From Alphaproteobacteria bacterium RIFCSPHIGHO2_01_FULL_41_14 (GTDB taxonomy: Bacteria > Pseudomonadota > Alphaproteobacteria > UBA7879 > UBA5542), in NCBI GenBank assembly GCA_001767855.1, contig MEMF01000002.1:232893-296892 (forward strand): a stretch of 64,000 bases of DNA, read 5' to 3'. The notes under the pieces were generated by a model. That model saw only the letters and a program-made list of their open reading frames with translations, made no database searches and was not told the origin of the DNA. Below are positions 27,851-37,627 of this stretch, in pieces. The translations under genes were made by a program, and so were the position numbers. Every line of letters starts with the position of its first letter. Within the stretch, counting starts at the first letter, position 1.

Positions 27851-29641
27851 TTATTTCTGGATCTTTGTAAATCCGTCATCACTCCAGAATTCACTGCCCA
27901 CATAGTGCCGGCCCACAAACAAGCCGACAGGATCATATCTTTTTTTGAGAAAGAGAAGTCGTTTATAGTGAGGGCCCCACGCGCGCTGTTGCCAATTTTT
28001 ACCAAAGAAATCAGCCTGCGGGTTGTAGGTGCCGCCGCTCGGAATAAGTGTCCGCATCACGGCCATGGCTTTCTGCACCCTCTTGGCACTTTTCTGGGCT
28101 CGGACAAGATTGGGTTCATGCTCTTTGATGTTTTTATAAACCTTCCCTTCTCCCTTAGAGGTTATGAGCAGAGCAAACGCGTCTATCATCACCGGATTTA
28201 GGGGTGTTTTTTTCGCCGCTTCGATGACTGCTTTGGAGGCTCCAGCCAATCCTTTATTAAAATGAAGTTCAAGGGGACTGAGTCGAGAGGCGTCAAAGAG
28301 AGCTTGTACCAACTGATCGAGAGAGGGGCCCGATAAGAATTTCTTTGGGATCCAGAGGGAATCTGCGCCCTGTATATAGAGGCCCACTTCTCTATTGCTG
28401 TTTTTCCACCAAAATTTTTTCCGAGCTTTTGGCCGCTGATCTGTTTTGATAGATTGAGGCATTGTCTTTGTAAGATAAGCATAATCCCACCATTTCTCGG
28501 CAGGGACTACGCTAAGGGTGAGAGAGGACGAAGTTTCAAGATCGCCAGATTGTTTTTGAACCCATTCGCTAAAGGGTTTCCAAATCACCATCATTTGTTC
28601 TTTTGTGAGAGACTGACACAGCATGGAAATCTCAAGAGAGTTATTTTTACGAATCACAATTTTCTCTCCCCAATTTGGATTCAGGAGATTGCTTCTGTAA
28701 AAGATAAAAAATTCTTTCAGCAACTTTTTAAAGGCTATGTCGGATCGCGCTTTGATTTTCATCTCTGCCGACCCAAAATATTTTGGCAAAGCATGTGTTT
28801 GGAGGGTAACCTTTGTGATGACCCCAAAGGAGGCCCCGGCGCCTTTTAGTGCCCAAAAAAGATCAGGGTTTGTACAGGCATTAGTGGTAAGAACGGCGCC
28901 GTCAGAGGTTACCACCTCGGCTTCAAGAAGGCCGGCAGAGGCTACCCCCCACCGTTTGGAGAACTCTCCAAACCCCCCTGTTTGAATAAATCCTGCCACG
29001 CCCACTGTGGTGCATCCTCCCCCTTGGACATACCGTCGGCCGCGAGTTGTAATGGCATCATACGCTTGCAGCCAATTGGCACCGGCTTCTATCGTGGCCG
29101 CCGGGACGGGTTTACCCGGGCAGTCGTGGGGCGTGAAAGCATTGTGAAGAGTGATTTTATTCATATTTTTGGTCCAGAGCAGTAAAGAGTCCGGCGCATT
29201 CGATTGACCCAAATAGCTGTGAGCGCCCCCCTTCACCACCAACCTTAAATTTTTTGTGCGGGCAAAATTGATGGCTGCGACCACATCCTGCGTGGTGCGA
29301 GCCTCCACTACATATCGGCTGAGGGAGGAATCCCAAGCTTTGAACCATCCACTTAGCTCTGTTCCCCCAGGCTGCTCTTGCACATAGAAAGGATTTTTCA
29401 TGAGAGAAAGGGCTTCAAAGCAGGCTTTTGATTTGGTATTTTTTCGACACGCAGAAAGAGGGTCCTTAACCGGCCAAAGTCGTCCTCCCACATTTTTTTT
29501 GAGCTTCTCCCATTCAGTGACAGATGGCCACGTAGCGTCAGAGGGGCGCACGCGACGAAGAGGCGCTGCTGTCACGGATAGGGCACACCAGAGAGAACTC
29601 AGAAGAAATAAAGAGAGGCCAAATTTGACGAAGGGGAGCAT
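27851..29641 (-). CDS. Secreted FAD-linked oxidase (berberine-bridge-enzyme-like)
   Basis: A 596-aa flavoprotein of the PCMH/BBE class. A signal peptide covers the first ~25 residues. The FAD-binding half contains VVAAINFARTKNLRLVVKGGAHSY-type sequence (residues 125-145, the His being the usual flavin attachment site), GGGCTTVGVAGFIQTGG and WALKGAGASFGVITKVTL. The C-terminal BBE motif is YNPQADFFGKNW, then YDPVGLFVGRHYVGSEFW. It oxidises an alcohol or sugar; substrate unknown. A large secreted oxidase is unusual in such genomes. Single gene. Confidence 0.88.
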   Translation of the reverse strand: MLPFVKFGLSLFLLSSLWCALSVTAAPLRRVRPSDATWPSVTEWEKLKKNVGGRLWPVKDPLSACRKNTKSKACFEALSLMKNPFYVQEQPGGTELSGWFKAWDSSLSRYVVEARTTQDVVAAINFARTKNLRLVVKGGAHSYLGQSNAPDSLLLWTKNMNKITLHNAFTPHDCPGKPVPAATIEAGANWLQAYDAITTRGRRYVQGGGCTTVGVAGFIQTGGFGEFSKRWGVASAGLLEAEVVTSDGAVLTTNACTNPDLFWALKGAGASFGVITKVTLQTHALPKYFGSAEMKIKARSDIAFKKLLKEFFIFYRSNLLNPNWGEKIVIRKNNSLEISMLCQSLTKEQMMVIWKPFSEWVQKQSGDLETSSSLTLSVVPAEKWWDYAYLTKTMPQSIKTDQRPKARKKFWWKNSNREVGLYIQGADSLWIPKKFLSGPSLDQLVQALFDASRLSPLELHFNKGLAGASKAVIEAAKKTPLNPVMIDAFALLITSKGEGKVYKNIKEHEPNLVRAQKSAKRVQKAMAVMRTLIPSGGTYNPQADFFGKNWQQRAWGPHYKRLLFLKKRYDPVGLFVGRHYVGSEFWSDDGFTKIQK

Positions 29642-29690
29642 AGCATTCCTATTTTTTTAGACTTCTTGCCAAACCACAATCTGGGGGCGA

Positions 29691-29799
29691 TTTTGTCGTC
29701 AAAGCTTGGTCTTCGGTCCTCACGTACTCAAGTACGTTCCGGTCCTCGCCGGCACTTTTCCTAAAACTCCCCACCCATCTTGTCGCTTTTGCGACGAAG
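29691..29799. repeat. Palindrome-rich intergenic element
   Basis: A non-coding stretch with two perfect hairpins: ACGTACT-CA-AGTACGT (29721-29736) flanked by near-repeats CGGTCCTC and CGGTCCTCG, and GTCGC-TTTT-GCGAC (29782-29795). It looks like a dispersed repeat of the sort common in alphaproteobacterial endosymbionts. No second copy is in this window. Confidence 0.45.
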
Positions 29800-29841
29800 T
29801 CTGTATTTATGGTAACACAGGTCTGAGAGGAAAGGCGACGC

Positions 29842-30786
29842 TTAATTCTTGCCGAGGATCTCCATCAATTCACCCCACTCGCGTTGCCCCATCCCCATGG
29901 ATTCGGCGGTGGGGTTTTTGCCGGCAATCATCTCTTTCACAGTCGCGAGTCCTTTGCCGGAAAGATGAACCCCGTTTTTACGGTAATTCATGAAGGCCTC
30001 ATAAGCGAGAGGTACCCATTTTTTAACAATATCCAGCATCACTTCTGCATAAACGCGCAATTCATATTGCGCGTGGGGATCGGCACGGAGAGACAAAAAG
30101 TGCATTAAATTACTGAGATCAATTTTCCAATACCATTGGGTATAGACACTGACAGGGAGGTTAATGCGGGCCAATTCACGGGCCAATCCTTTTTTGTTTT
30201 TATCAACCACATTTCCGTGACCATCTTCGTTGAGAAGTTCTTGGTAGCTATCATAACATTGTAGCGCATCCCGCTTTAAAAGCTCGAGGGCGCGCGCGGC
30301 TTCTTGTCCCTCGAGAACATCTTCCCGACCTTGGCGGTTGGTTTGAGACTGCTTGCCCAACTGATCAGGGGAGGGCACGTAAAACTCATTCTCCAAAATA
30401 GAATAACGGGCAGAATACTCATTTACATTGGCGGTGCGATGGCGAATCCAGTCGCGGGCCACGAAGATGGGCATCTTGGCATGGATTTTAATTTCGCACA
30501 TTTCAAAGGGGGTGTTATGACGGTGCCGCAGCAAATAGTTAATGAGGGCTTTATCATCTGAAAGTCTTTTCGTTCCTTTTCCATAAGATACCCGCGCGGC
30601 TTGCACAATGGCGGCATCGTCTCCCATATAATCAATCACCCGAAGGAACCCATGATCTAAGAGGGGGAATGGTTTATAAAGAATTTTTTCCACCTCTTCA
30701 CAAACGGGACGCAACGTCGGTTGAGGGTGGCTTCTGAGTACCTCAATTTCTTGTTCCTGGGTTAAGAGTGTGACGGGTGTATCCAT
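29842..30786 (-). CDS. thyX: Flavin-dependent thymidylate synthase ThyX
   Basis: Makes dTMP from dUMP with FAD and methylenetetrahydrofolate, replacing ThyA. The ThyX signature [15 protein letters not shown] is present, preceded by [12 protein letters not shown] and followed by [20 protein letters not shown] with the dUMP-contacting residues. At 314 aa it has the long form seen in Rickettsia-like bacteria. AAGGA lies before the ATG. Confidence 0.97.
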   Translation of the reverse strand: MDTPVTLLTQEQEIEVLRSHPQPTLRPVCEEVEKILYKPFPLLDHGFLRVIDYMGDDAAIVQAARVSYGKGTKRLSDDKALINYLLRHRHNTPFEMCEIKIHAKMPIFVARDWIRHRTANVNEYSARYSILENEFYVPSPDQLGKQSQTNRQGREDVLEGQEAARALELLKRDALQCYDSYQELLNEDGHGNVVDKNKKGLARELARINLPVSVYTQWYWKIDLSNLMHFLSLRADPHAQYELRVYAEVMLDIVKKWVPLAYEAFMNYRKNGVHLSGKGLATVKEMIAGKNPTAESMGMGQREWGELMEILGKN

Positions 30787-30843
30787 ATGAGTCGTATCCT
30801 TCTTTCGAAGTATTCTAAGGATGTCAGATTAAAAATGGAAGAT

Positions 30844-31203
30844 CTATTTTGCCGTGGCGGTTAATATGACGCCGGCCATGATGAAGAGAGCGCCTACAAA
30901 GAATCGTGCGCTCAGTTCTTCTCCGAAAAAGTAATGACTTAAGAGGGGCAAAATAATAAAAGCGGAAGAGACAAACATATAGGCTCGTCCAATGGCCATG
31001 TGCTGAAGAATATACAACCATGAGAACATGGAAAGGCCATAAGACACCAAAGCCATGATAAAAAGAGGCTTTAAAATCAAATGCAAGGGATGGGCCAAAT
31101 CGGCGATCATGAGGGCACTTTTTTTAAGCAAGAGTTGCCCCGTACAGAGCGTCAAAATGGAAAAGGCGAGGCAAAAATAGACCATGACAAGAACATATAA
31201 CAT
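30844..31203 (-). CDS. Small four-helix transporter (EamA/SMR-like)
   Basis: A 119-aa, highly hydrophobic protein with four predicted membrane helices. It resembles half-size EamA/ArnE-type or small multidrug-resistance transporters: GQLLLKKSA in helix 1, [28 protein letters not shown] in helices 3-4, and a final [16 protein letters not shown] typical of this superfamily. It probably works as a dimer. Substrate unknown. Divergent from rpmB. Confidence 0.7.
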   Translation of the reverse strand: MLYVLVMVYFCLAFSILTLCTGQLLLKKSALMIADLAHPLHLILKPLFIMALVSYGLSMFSWLYILQHMAIGRAYMFVSSAFIILPLLSHYFFGEELSARFFVGALFIMAGVILTATAK

Positions 31204-31230
31204 TTTTTTCTCCGAGGCAAAGCAAAATAC

Positions 31231-31259
31231 TTGACCTGGCCGTTTCTTTCCTATATGAA
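31231..31259 (+). promoter_or_regulatory. Predicted promoter of rpmB
   Basis: TTGACC (31231-31236), a 17-base spacer and TATGAA (31254-31259). The expected start lies about 25 bases before the rpmB ATG. Confidence 0.65.
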
Positions 31260-31289
31260 CATATGTTCAGAGTTTTGAAAGGAATGATC

Positions 31290-31577
31290 ATGTCTCGCGT
31301 GTGTCAAATTACGGGTAAAGGCGTTATGGTTGGCAACAATGTAAGCCATGCCCATAACAAGACCCGTCGTCGGTTTTTGCCCAACCTTCAATCGGTTTCT
31401 CTTGCCAGTGAAGCGCTCGGGGTGTCAGTGCCCATTCGTTTATGTACCCGTGGGCTTAGGACTGTTGAATTTAAGGGCGGCTTGGATGCTTTTTTGCTGA
31501 AGACAAAGAATGCGAAGTTGACCCCAGAAATGAAAAAACTTAAAAAGCAGATTTTGAAAAAACAAGGTGCGGCTTAA
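31290..31577 (+). CDS. rpmB: 50S ribosomal protein L28
   Basis: A 95-aa L28 starting [23 protein letters not shown], the family hallmark (Cys and His near the N-terminus), then KTRRRFLPN and [17 protein letters not shown] 31290 follows AAAGGA at good spacing; an upstream in-frame ATG at 31263 is not needed. It is monocistronic between its own promoter and terminator. Confidence 0.97.
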   Translation: MSRVCQITGKGVMVGNNVSHAHNKTRRRFLPNLQSVSLASEALGVSVPIRLCTRGLRTVEFKGGLDAFLLKTKNAKLTPEMKKLKKQILKKQGAA

Positions 31578-31602
31578 AAATTTTTTTTATTTCTGTCGTT
31601 TT

Positions 31603-31629
31603 AAAACCCGCCTTATCGCGGGTTTTTTA
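31603..31629 (+). terminator. Intrinsic terminator after rpmB
   Basis: AAAACCCGC pairs with GCGGGTTTT around a CTTATC loop, followed by TTTTTTAA. Confidence 0.85.
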
Positions 31630-31643
31630 ATTTAGGTGTACGG

Positions 31644-32402
31644 GTGGATATCTTTCTTTTTCTTGTGTCGCTTTTCTTAAACTTACCTTCCGAATCGTTG
31701 CTGTTGGTTGAGTTTTTTCTTTGTGGCATCTTAATTTTACTGGCGGAGCGTTTCTTTGGGCTCGCTGGGCTCTATGTTTATACGGCGATGGGAGTCGTGG
31801 CTGCCAATATCTCTGTTTTAAAAACCGTTCAATTTGCCTTTTATCCAGTGCCTATGGCTCTCGGGACCATTGTTTTTGGTTCCTTATTTTTGTGCAGCGA
31901 TATGATTAACGAGCGCTACGGAAAGGCTGCGGCCTTAAAGGCAATGGGACTGGGGTTCTTTGGCTACTTTACCACCTTGTTGATGATGGTCATGACGTTG
32001 GGGTATGCCCAAAGTTCCTCGTTTTATTTTCAATCGGCGGTCTCCTTTCTCATGATCCCCGGGCCCTCTCTTTTTCTAGCCAGCCTGATTGCTTATTTTC
32101 TCGGCCAATACGTGGACATTTTTCTGTATCATTTTATTCACGTCAAAACGGGGCAGCGCTATTTATGGGTGCGGTCATTGGTTTCAACCCTTTTGGCCAT
32201 CTTCATTGATAATACACTGTTTAGTCTGCTCGCGTGGCACTTTTTTGCGGTCAAGTCGTTGGCCTTTGAGGACATCTTTTGGACTTATATTTTAGGAGGT
32301 ACCATTCTCAGAATGGCTTTATCCCTTGGGAATGTGGCCTTTATGTATATATCTTCTTTTTTAAATAGAAATAAAAATCCCCATGTTCCCTCGGTATCCT
32401 AA
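31644..32402 (+). CDS. yhhQ: Queuosine-precursor transporter, YhhQ/VUT family
   Basis: A 252-aa inner-membrane protein with six predicted helices. Family features include the polar cluster LCSDMINERYGKAAALKAMGLGF and GQYVDIFLYHFIHVKTG...WVRSLVSTLLAIFIDNTLFSL. YhhQ proteins import queuine or preQ bases. The start is GTG with AGGTG nearby. Its 3' end overlaps tgt by 20 bases, which ties it to queuosine salvage. Confidence 0.92.
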   Translation: MDIFLFLVSLFLNLPSESLLLVEFFLCGILILLAERFFGLAGLYVYTAMGVVAANISVLKTVQFAFYPVPMALGTIVFGSLFLCSDMINERYGKAAALKAMGLGFFGYFTTLLMMVMTLGYAQSSSFYFQSAVSFLMIPGPSLFLASLIAYFLGQYVDIFLYHFIHVKTGQRYLWVRSLVSTLLAIFIDNTLFSLLAWHFFAVKSLAFEDIFWTYILGGTILRMALSLGNVAFMYISSFLNRNKNPHVPSVS

Positions 32403-33582
32403 CTTTTCTTTTAAAGCTCAGTCTTGTGCCAACGCCGGCTCTGCGCGGCTTGGGGAGATCATCACGCCCCATGGAGTGGTCAAGACACCGGCCTTTATCT
32501 TCTGTGCGACAAAAGGGGCAATGAAGGCCATTGCCATGCCAGAAATGAAAGCAGCAGACACCCAGATTATTTTGTCGAATACCTACCATATGATGTTGCA
32601 ACCGGGGTCAGAACTCGTTCAGAAGATGGGGGGATTGCATAAATTTTGCGGATGGGAGGGGCCCCTGCTCACTGATTCTGGAGGGTTCCAAATTTTCAGT
32701 TTGGGGCACGGTTCCGTTTCTGATGAAATCAAGGGCAAAAGATCAAGCGGTAAGGGCAGGTCTTCCGTCGTGAAAATTAAAGAAGAAGGAGCCTCTTTCC
32801 GTTCGTATATCGATGGGAAGAAATGGCTTTTAACTCCGGAACAATCCATCCAGGTTCAACGACAATTAGGCGCTGATCTCATTGTGGTTTTGGACGAATG
32901 TACTCCCTTTCATGTGGATAAGGCCTATACGAAACGGTCCATGGAAATGAGCCACCGCTGGGCGCTCCGCAGCCTCGCCGAATTTGACAAAGGGAACACC
33001 CATACCCAGGCCCTCTACGGCATTATCCAAGGGGGCATTTACGAAGATCTGCGTCAGCAGAGTATCGATTTTGTGAACGACCATGATTTCTTTGGGCATG
33101 CCATCGGGGGGTGTTTGGGTGAAATGGAAGAGCAGATGAATGAGATCACAGCCTTCACGGCCTCCAGACTGCGCCCGGATCGCCCCATTCATTTATTGGG
33201 AGTTGGAACGGTTCGGCACATCTTTTCGGGGGTGCGACAGGGCATTGATACCTTTGATTGCGTGCATCCTACCCGGATCGCTCGCCATGGAGGGGCTTTG
33301 GTCAAGGGGGCTCCGCGCGAGCATCTTCAAATCCGAAATGCGCAGTACAGAGAAGATGAAAATCCTCTGGAATCTGACTGTGCGTGCCCCACGTGCCAGG
33401 GGTATTCGCGTTCCTACTTGCATCATCTTTTTAAAGCCAAAGAGATATTGGGGATGCAGCTTTTAACGGTGCATAATGTGCACTTTATGAACAATTTACT
33501 GAAAGACATCCGAAAAGGATTACAAGAAGGCACTTTTTCCCAAGTAGAAAATAAGTGGCTGAATAGAAAAAAATCGATATAA
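32383..33582 (+). CDS. tgt: tRNA-guanine transglycosylase, chlamydial-like form
   Basis: Exchanges G34 of GUN tRNAs for a queuosine precursor base. Catalytic LLTDSGGFQIFSLG and GIDTFDCVHPTR (nucleophile Asp) are present. The zinc site is DCACPTCQGY with a later His in VHNVHF. Two departures from the common bacterial form are an enlarged loop after FSLGHGSV with DEIKGKRSSGKGRSS, and the base-pocket segment IGGCLGE, one residue shorter than the usual IGGLAVGE. The insert and the DECTPFHVD block resemble Chlamydia-type TGTs that use queuine directly. 399 aa, complete. Confidence 0.95.
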   Translation: MFPRYPNFSFKAQSCANAGSARLGEIITPHGVVKTPAFIFCATKGAMKAIAMPEMKAADTQIILSNTYHMMLQPGSELVQKMGGLHKFCGWEGPLLTDSGGFQIFSLGHGSVSDEIKGKRSSGKGRSSVVKIKEEGASFRSYIDGKKWLLTPEQSIQVQRQLGADLIVVLDECTPFHVDKAYTKRSMEMSHRWALRSLAEFDKGNTHTQALYGIIQGGIYEDLRQQSIDFVNDHDFFGHAIGGCLGEMEEQMNEITAFTASRLRPDRPIHLLGVGTVRHIFSGVRQGIDTFDCVHPTRIARHGGALVKGAPREHLQIRNAQYREDENPLESDCACPTCQGYSRSYLHHLFKAKEILGMQLLTVHNVHFMNNLLKDIRKGLQEGTFSQVENKWLNRKKSI

Positions 33583-33645
33583 AGCAATCAAACTATAGAG
33601 ATTTCATGGTTTTTATGGTATAAACTCTATCTTTAGCTTTTTGGA

Positions 33646-35481
33646 ATGATGAGAATGACTGAAATTCGGAACTTGGCAATCATTGCCCACGTGGATCATG
33701 GTAAAACAACTCTTGTTGATGCCCTTCTGCACCAGAGTGGAACTTTCCGTGAGAATGAACGCGTGGAAGAGCGTGCCATGGACTCAAACGACTTGGAAAA
33801 AGAGCGAGGGATTACCATTCTGGCCAAGTGTACCTCCATCAATTGGGGGGACAAACGCTTTAACATCGTGGATACACCTGGACATGCTGACTTTGGTGGT
33901 GAGGTAGAGCGTATCCTAGACATGGTGGATGGGGTGATTTTATTGGTGGATGCGGCGGAAGGTCCCATGCCACAGACCAAGTTTGTGCTGACCAAGGCGC
34001 TCGCCCAAGGGCTCCGTCCCATTGTGATCATTAACAAAATTGACCGTCCGGACGGGCGTCCGCAAGAAGTCTTGGACGAAGTGTTTGAGCTCTTCTTTTC
34101 ATTGAATGCGACGGATGAACAATTAGATTTCCCCATTTTGTATGCCGCCTCTCGAGATGGCTGGGCGGCGCGGGATCTCAACGATCCTCGCACAGACATG
34201 AAGCCTCTTTTGGAAACCATTTACAGCCACATTCCCCCTCCCACCGTTGATAAAGAGGGACCCTTCAAAATGTTGGCCACCATTTTGGAATATGACAACT
34301 TTGTGGGGCGTATTCTGACGGGGAAAGTTTACAGCGGAAAACTTTCCGTGAACGATGCCGTCAAGGCGCTTTCTTCTGCGGGAGAGGCAAAAGAATCGGG
34401 TAAGGCCACCAAACTCTATATGTTTAAAGGGTTGCAGCGTGTATCTATTGATTCCGTGGAAGCGGGGGACATTATTACGTTTGCAGGTCTTTCTGAGGCA
34501 ACGGTGGGGGATACCCTCTGTGCGCCTTCAGTGACAGAGCCTTTAAAAACAATTCCCATTGATCCCCCGACTCTTGCCATGACTTTTTCCGTGAATGATT
34601 CACCGCTCGCGGGGCTCGAAGGCAAAAAGCTTACCTCTCGTATGATTCGAGATCGACTCATGCATGAAAATGAAATCAATGTTTCTATTCAGGTGAGCGA
34701 AACAGAAAGTAAAGAGGCATTGGACGTAGCTGGTCGGGGAGAACTTCAATTGGGTGTTCTCATTGAAACCATGCGCCGGGAAGGATTTGAATTGTCCATT
34801 AGCCGTCCGCGCGTTTTGTTTAAAAAAGATGAGCAAACGGGGGAACGGTTAGAACCTATGGAAGAAGCCCAAGTCGACGTGGATGAACCTTTTGTGGGCG
34901 TTGTTGTTGAAAAGATGGGTCTTCGAAAAGGAGAGATGATCAATATGACCACCATCGGGGGAGGGAAGGCGCGCTTGACGTTTATCGTTCCCACCCGTGG
35001 CTTGATTGGGTATCGAAATGAGTTTCTCACAGACACTCGGGGAACGGGCATCATGTGCCGGTCTTTCCATGGATATGCGCCTCATAAGGGAGAAATTAGC
35101 GGACGCCGTAATGGAGTTTTGCTCTCGACTGAAAAAGGAAAAACGGTGGCCTATGCTCTGTGGTTTATCGAAGAGCGGGGAACGTTATTTGTTTATCCCG
35201 GCACAGACGTGTATCCCGGGATGATTATCGGAGAAAACTCGCGCCCAAACGATCTGGAAGTGAATCCGTTGAAAGGGAAAAAGCTGACAAACGTGCGGGC
35301 CTCTGGTAAAGATGATGCCATCAAGTTGACACCGCCCCGAGAAGTGACTTTAGAGCAGGCCATCGCCTATATTCAAAGCGATGAGCTTGTGGAAGTGACT
35401 CCTGAAAATATCCGTCTGCGCAAAGTTTATTTAGATGCGAATGACAGAAAAAGAGCGGAGCGATCTAACACTTTTGAATAG
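33646..35481 (+). CDS. typA: Ribosome-associated GTPase TypA/BipA
   Basis: A translational GTPase that aids 50S assembly and stress adaptation. G1 is AHVDHGKTTL, G3 is DTPGHADFGGEVER and G4 is NKIDRPDGRP. Elongation-factor domain II and the BipA-specific C-terminal domain follow (GRGELQLGVLIETMRREGFEL, TRGLIGYRNEFLTDTRGTG). Length 611 aa is standard. Two alternative ATGs lie within nine bases at the start. Confidence 0.98.
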   Translation: MMRMTEIRNLAIIAHVDHGKTTLVDALLHQSGTFRENERVEERAMDSNDLEKERGITILAKCTSINWGDKRFNIVDTPGHADFGGEVERILDMVDGVILLVDAAEGPMPQTKFVLTKALAQGLRPIVIINKIDRPDGRPQEVLDEVFELFFSLNATDEQLDFPILYAASRDGWAARDLNDPRTDMKPLLETIYSHIPPPTVDKEGPFKMLATILEYDNFVGRILTGKVYSGKLSVNDAVKALSSAGEAKESGKATKLYMFKGLQRVSIDSVEAGDIITFAGLSEATVGDTLCAPSVTEPLKTIPIDPPTLAMTFSVNDSPLAGLEGKKLTSRMIRDRLMHENEINVSIQVSETESKEALDVAGRGELQLGVLIETMRREGFELSISRPRVLFKKDEQTGERLEPMEEAQVDVDEPFVGVVVEKMGLRKGEMINMTTIGGGKARLTFIVPTRGLIGYRNEFLTDTRGTGIMCRSFHGYAPHKGEISGRRNGVLLSTEKGKTVAYALWFIEERGTLFVYPGTDVYPGMIIGENSRPNDLEVNPLKGKKLTNVRASGKDDAIKLTPPREVTLEQAIAYIQSDELVEVTPENIRLRKVYLDANDRKRAERSNTFE

Positions 35482-35489
35482 GATCTTGG

Positions 35490-36764
35490 ATGATCTCGGC
35501 TTTCAAAAAAAAATATATTGATCCTTATTTCTCTCCCCGAGTTTTAAGTATTGGTTTTTTTGGCTTCCCATACGGGATGATGTTCTTCCTCATGGTTCTG
35601 ACCCCACAGGTTTGGCTGAAAGAAATTGGGGTTGATAAAACGAACATCGGTCTCTTCGCGCTCGTCAGCTTTCCTTATGTATTTAAGTTTCTCTGGGCTC
35701 CTATGGTGGATGTGGTGAAGTTGCCCTTTTTGCATCGGTTGGGTCAACGGCGCAGTTGGCTCATTTTTGTGCATCTCTGTTTGATCGTCGGGTTAATCGC
35801 CATGGGGTTTTCTGATCCAAGGCCCGACCATTTAATTCCCATTGGCATCATTGCCTTGGTTCTTTCTTTTTTGGCGGCGACCCAGGATATTATTGTGGAT
35901 GCTTATCGCATTGAGATCTTGAATAAAGATCAATCCATTCCGGGGGTCAGCCTGTTGATTTTTGGGTATCGGTTAGGGTCTCTCACCGCTAAAGCTGGCC
36001 CTTTGTATTTGGCTCATTACTTCAATTGGACAGTGGCATATATTGTTATGGCGCTTCTCGTCGGCATTGGGATCATCGCGACGTTATTCAATCCCGAGCC
36101 CGTGCATACGAACAAAAAAAGGACGTTATCCACCACCATCATCGAACCCTTTTACGAGATTATTCGACGTTCTTCCTTTTGGCCAGCCATGATTGCTTTT
36201 GTGATTTTGTACCGTCTGAGTGACGCCATGATTCATAATATGGCCTCTACCTTTTATCTGGAAATCGGGTTTTCCAAGACAGATATAGCTTCTGTCATGA
36301 ACGTCTTTGGAGTTTGTGCCACCATTGTGGGAGGATTCCTAGGAGCCGCCGTTGTAAAACGATTCCATATTTACAAAGGATTGTTTTTTTGCGGTGTGTT
36401 TCATGCCCTCTCGAACCTCATGTTTGTTTTGCTGGCCTATACCGGCAATGATCTACCCACTTTCTATCTGTCTGTGGCGGTTGAGAACATCACAGGCGGG
36501 ATGAGCACGGCAGCTTTCTTTGTGTATTTATCTCGGGTGTGTCACTTAAATTCAGCCGCCACTCAGTTTGCGCTTTTAACGTCTCTCTGGTCTCTTTCAA
36601 CACCCCTGGCGAGCTTAAGTGGATGGATCGTGGACCAGCTTTCCGGGCATTGGATCGCCTTTTTCTTGCTGACGGTTGTGGCGGCAGTGCCAGGCATTGT
36701 GCTGATTCGGTTGTTGCCTAAGTATGCCTTGGGGAACGAAGGCGCCATTGACCCGGTGACATGA
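35490..36764 (+). CDS. ampG: AmpG-like muropeptide permease (MFS)
   Basis: A 424-aa major-facilitator protein with twelve predicted helices. AmpG-type motifs are GFPYGMMFFLMVLTPQVWLKEIG, FPYVFKFLWAPMVD, LSFLAATQDIIVDAYRIEIL and GYRLGSLTAKAGPLYL. AmpG imports GlcNAc-anhydro-muropeptides for cell-wall recycling, which fits the D-Ala-D-Ala dipeptidase elsewhere in the window. It lies nine bases after typA with AGGATC as ribosome-binding site. Several AmpG paralogues are common in Rickettsiales-like genomes and may carry other substrates. Confidence 0.87.
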   Translation: MISAFKKKYIDPYFSPRVLSIGFFGFPYGMMFFLMVLTPQVWLKEIGVDKTNIGLFALVSFPYVFKFLWAPMVDVVKLPFLHRLGQRRSWLIFVHLCLIVGLIAMGFSDPRPDHLIPIGIIALVLSFLAATQDIIVDAYRIEILNKDQSIPGVSLLIFGYRLGSLTAKAGPLYLAHYFNWTVAYIVMALLVGIGIIATLFNPEPVHTNKKRTLSTTIIEPFYEIIRRSSFWPAMIAFVILYRLSDAMIHNMASTFYLEIGFSKTDIASVMNVFGVCATIVGGFLGAAVVKRFHIYKGLFFCGVFHALSNLMFVLLAYTGNDLPTFYLSVAVENITGGMSTAAFFVYLSRVCHLNSAATQFALLTSLWSLSTPLASLSGWIVDQLSGHWIAFFLLTVVAAVPGIVLIRLLPKYALGNEGAIDPVT

Positions 36765-36864
36765 ATTTTCTCCACAGTTCATCCTCTTCGTCTCTCTCTG
36801 TGGGGATTTTTTTGAAGACGATAGAAGATTCAGCTGATACCATATTAATGGAGGAGGACTAGGG

Positions 36865-37527
36865 ATGATGCGGATACTTTTTTTCTTCTTTTTTTGGGGC
36901 CTCTGGGGCACGAGCGGGGCGGCTTCTGTTGACAGAGGAGATATAGAACCGGCGCCCCCTCTTGAAAAACATCTGTCACCGAGTATTGGAACGATAACAG
37001 CCGGGTATGACCGTGTCTTTGAAAAGCCCAATGCGTGGAGCGAAGCATTTTTGGGCCATATAAAATTGGAGGATTTCCAGCGCTATCTTTCCACCCCTCA
37101 GGAGGAGGGACAGGAAGAAAAGAAACACCCCAGGTTGGGCCAGTTTTATCAGTCACGCGTTGACGCGTACAATAAATGTGTCAGAGCGCTGAACAAGCTA
37201 ACGCTGGCTCAGCAACAATTCTGGGGTCAGCAGGCTGACCTTTTTACGGATCCTTTTCTGTTTGTGCGCGCCCAGCGTATTCCTAAGATCCCCGCGAAGA
37301 GGTTAAAGGAGATGACCAGGTTAACTGACCTAAAAGAAGGTGAGGAAAAACATTTATTTTCCATCTTTTTGTATATAGGGCAGGCAAGAAAAGAAAAACT
37401 GGAGACGATTAATCTTAGTTTTACGTCCAGCAGAGCAGAGCTGTCTGAGAGAGAACGCTTCATCAAGGGAGAGGCAGAAGAACCGACCCCAAGCTGCTGG
37501 CCTTGTTGGAAAAGAGGGGCGGCATAG
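36865..37527 (+). CDS. Secreted protein of unknown function
   Basis: A 220-aa protein with a signal peptide (ILFFFFFWGLWGTSGAA) and GGAGGAGG upstream. The mature part is largely helical and charged, ending in an unusual Cys/Trp pair (SCWPCWKRGAA). I do not recognise a family. It opens a run of secreted proteins extending to 45 kb. Confidence 0.6.
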   Translation: MMRILFFFFFWGLWGTSGAASVDRGDIEPAPPLEKHLSPSIGTITAGYDRVFEKPNAWSEAFLGHIKLEDFQRYLSTPQEEGQEEKKHPRLGQFYQSRVDAYNKCVRALNKLTLAQQQFWGQQADLFTDPFLFVRAQRIPKIPAKRLKEMTRLTDLKEGEEKHLFSIFLYIGQARKEKLETINLSFTSSRAELSERERFIKGEAEEPTPSCWPCWKRGAA

Positions 37528-37627
37528 GTGCCGGGCGTTCTGGACATAAAACTCCGTCGTGTTTTTTACTTAAGGGGCTGAAGTAGGGAAGACCTAAAAA
37601 TAGGTGTCTCTGGAAAAGCACCTACCC

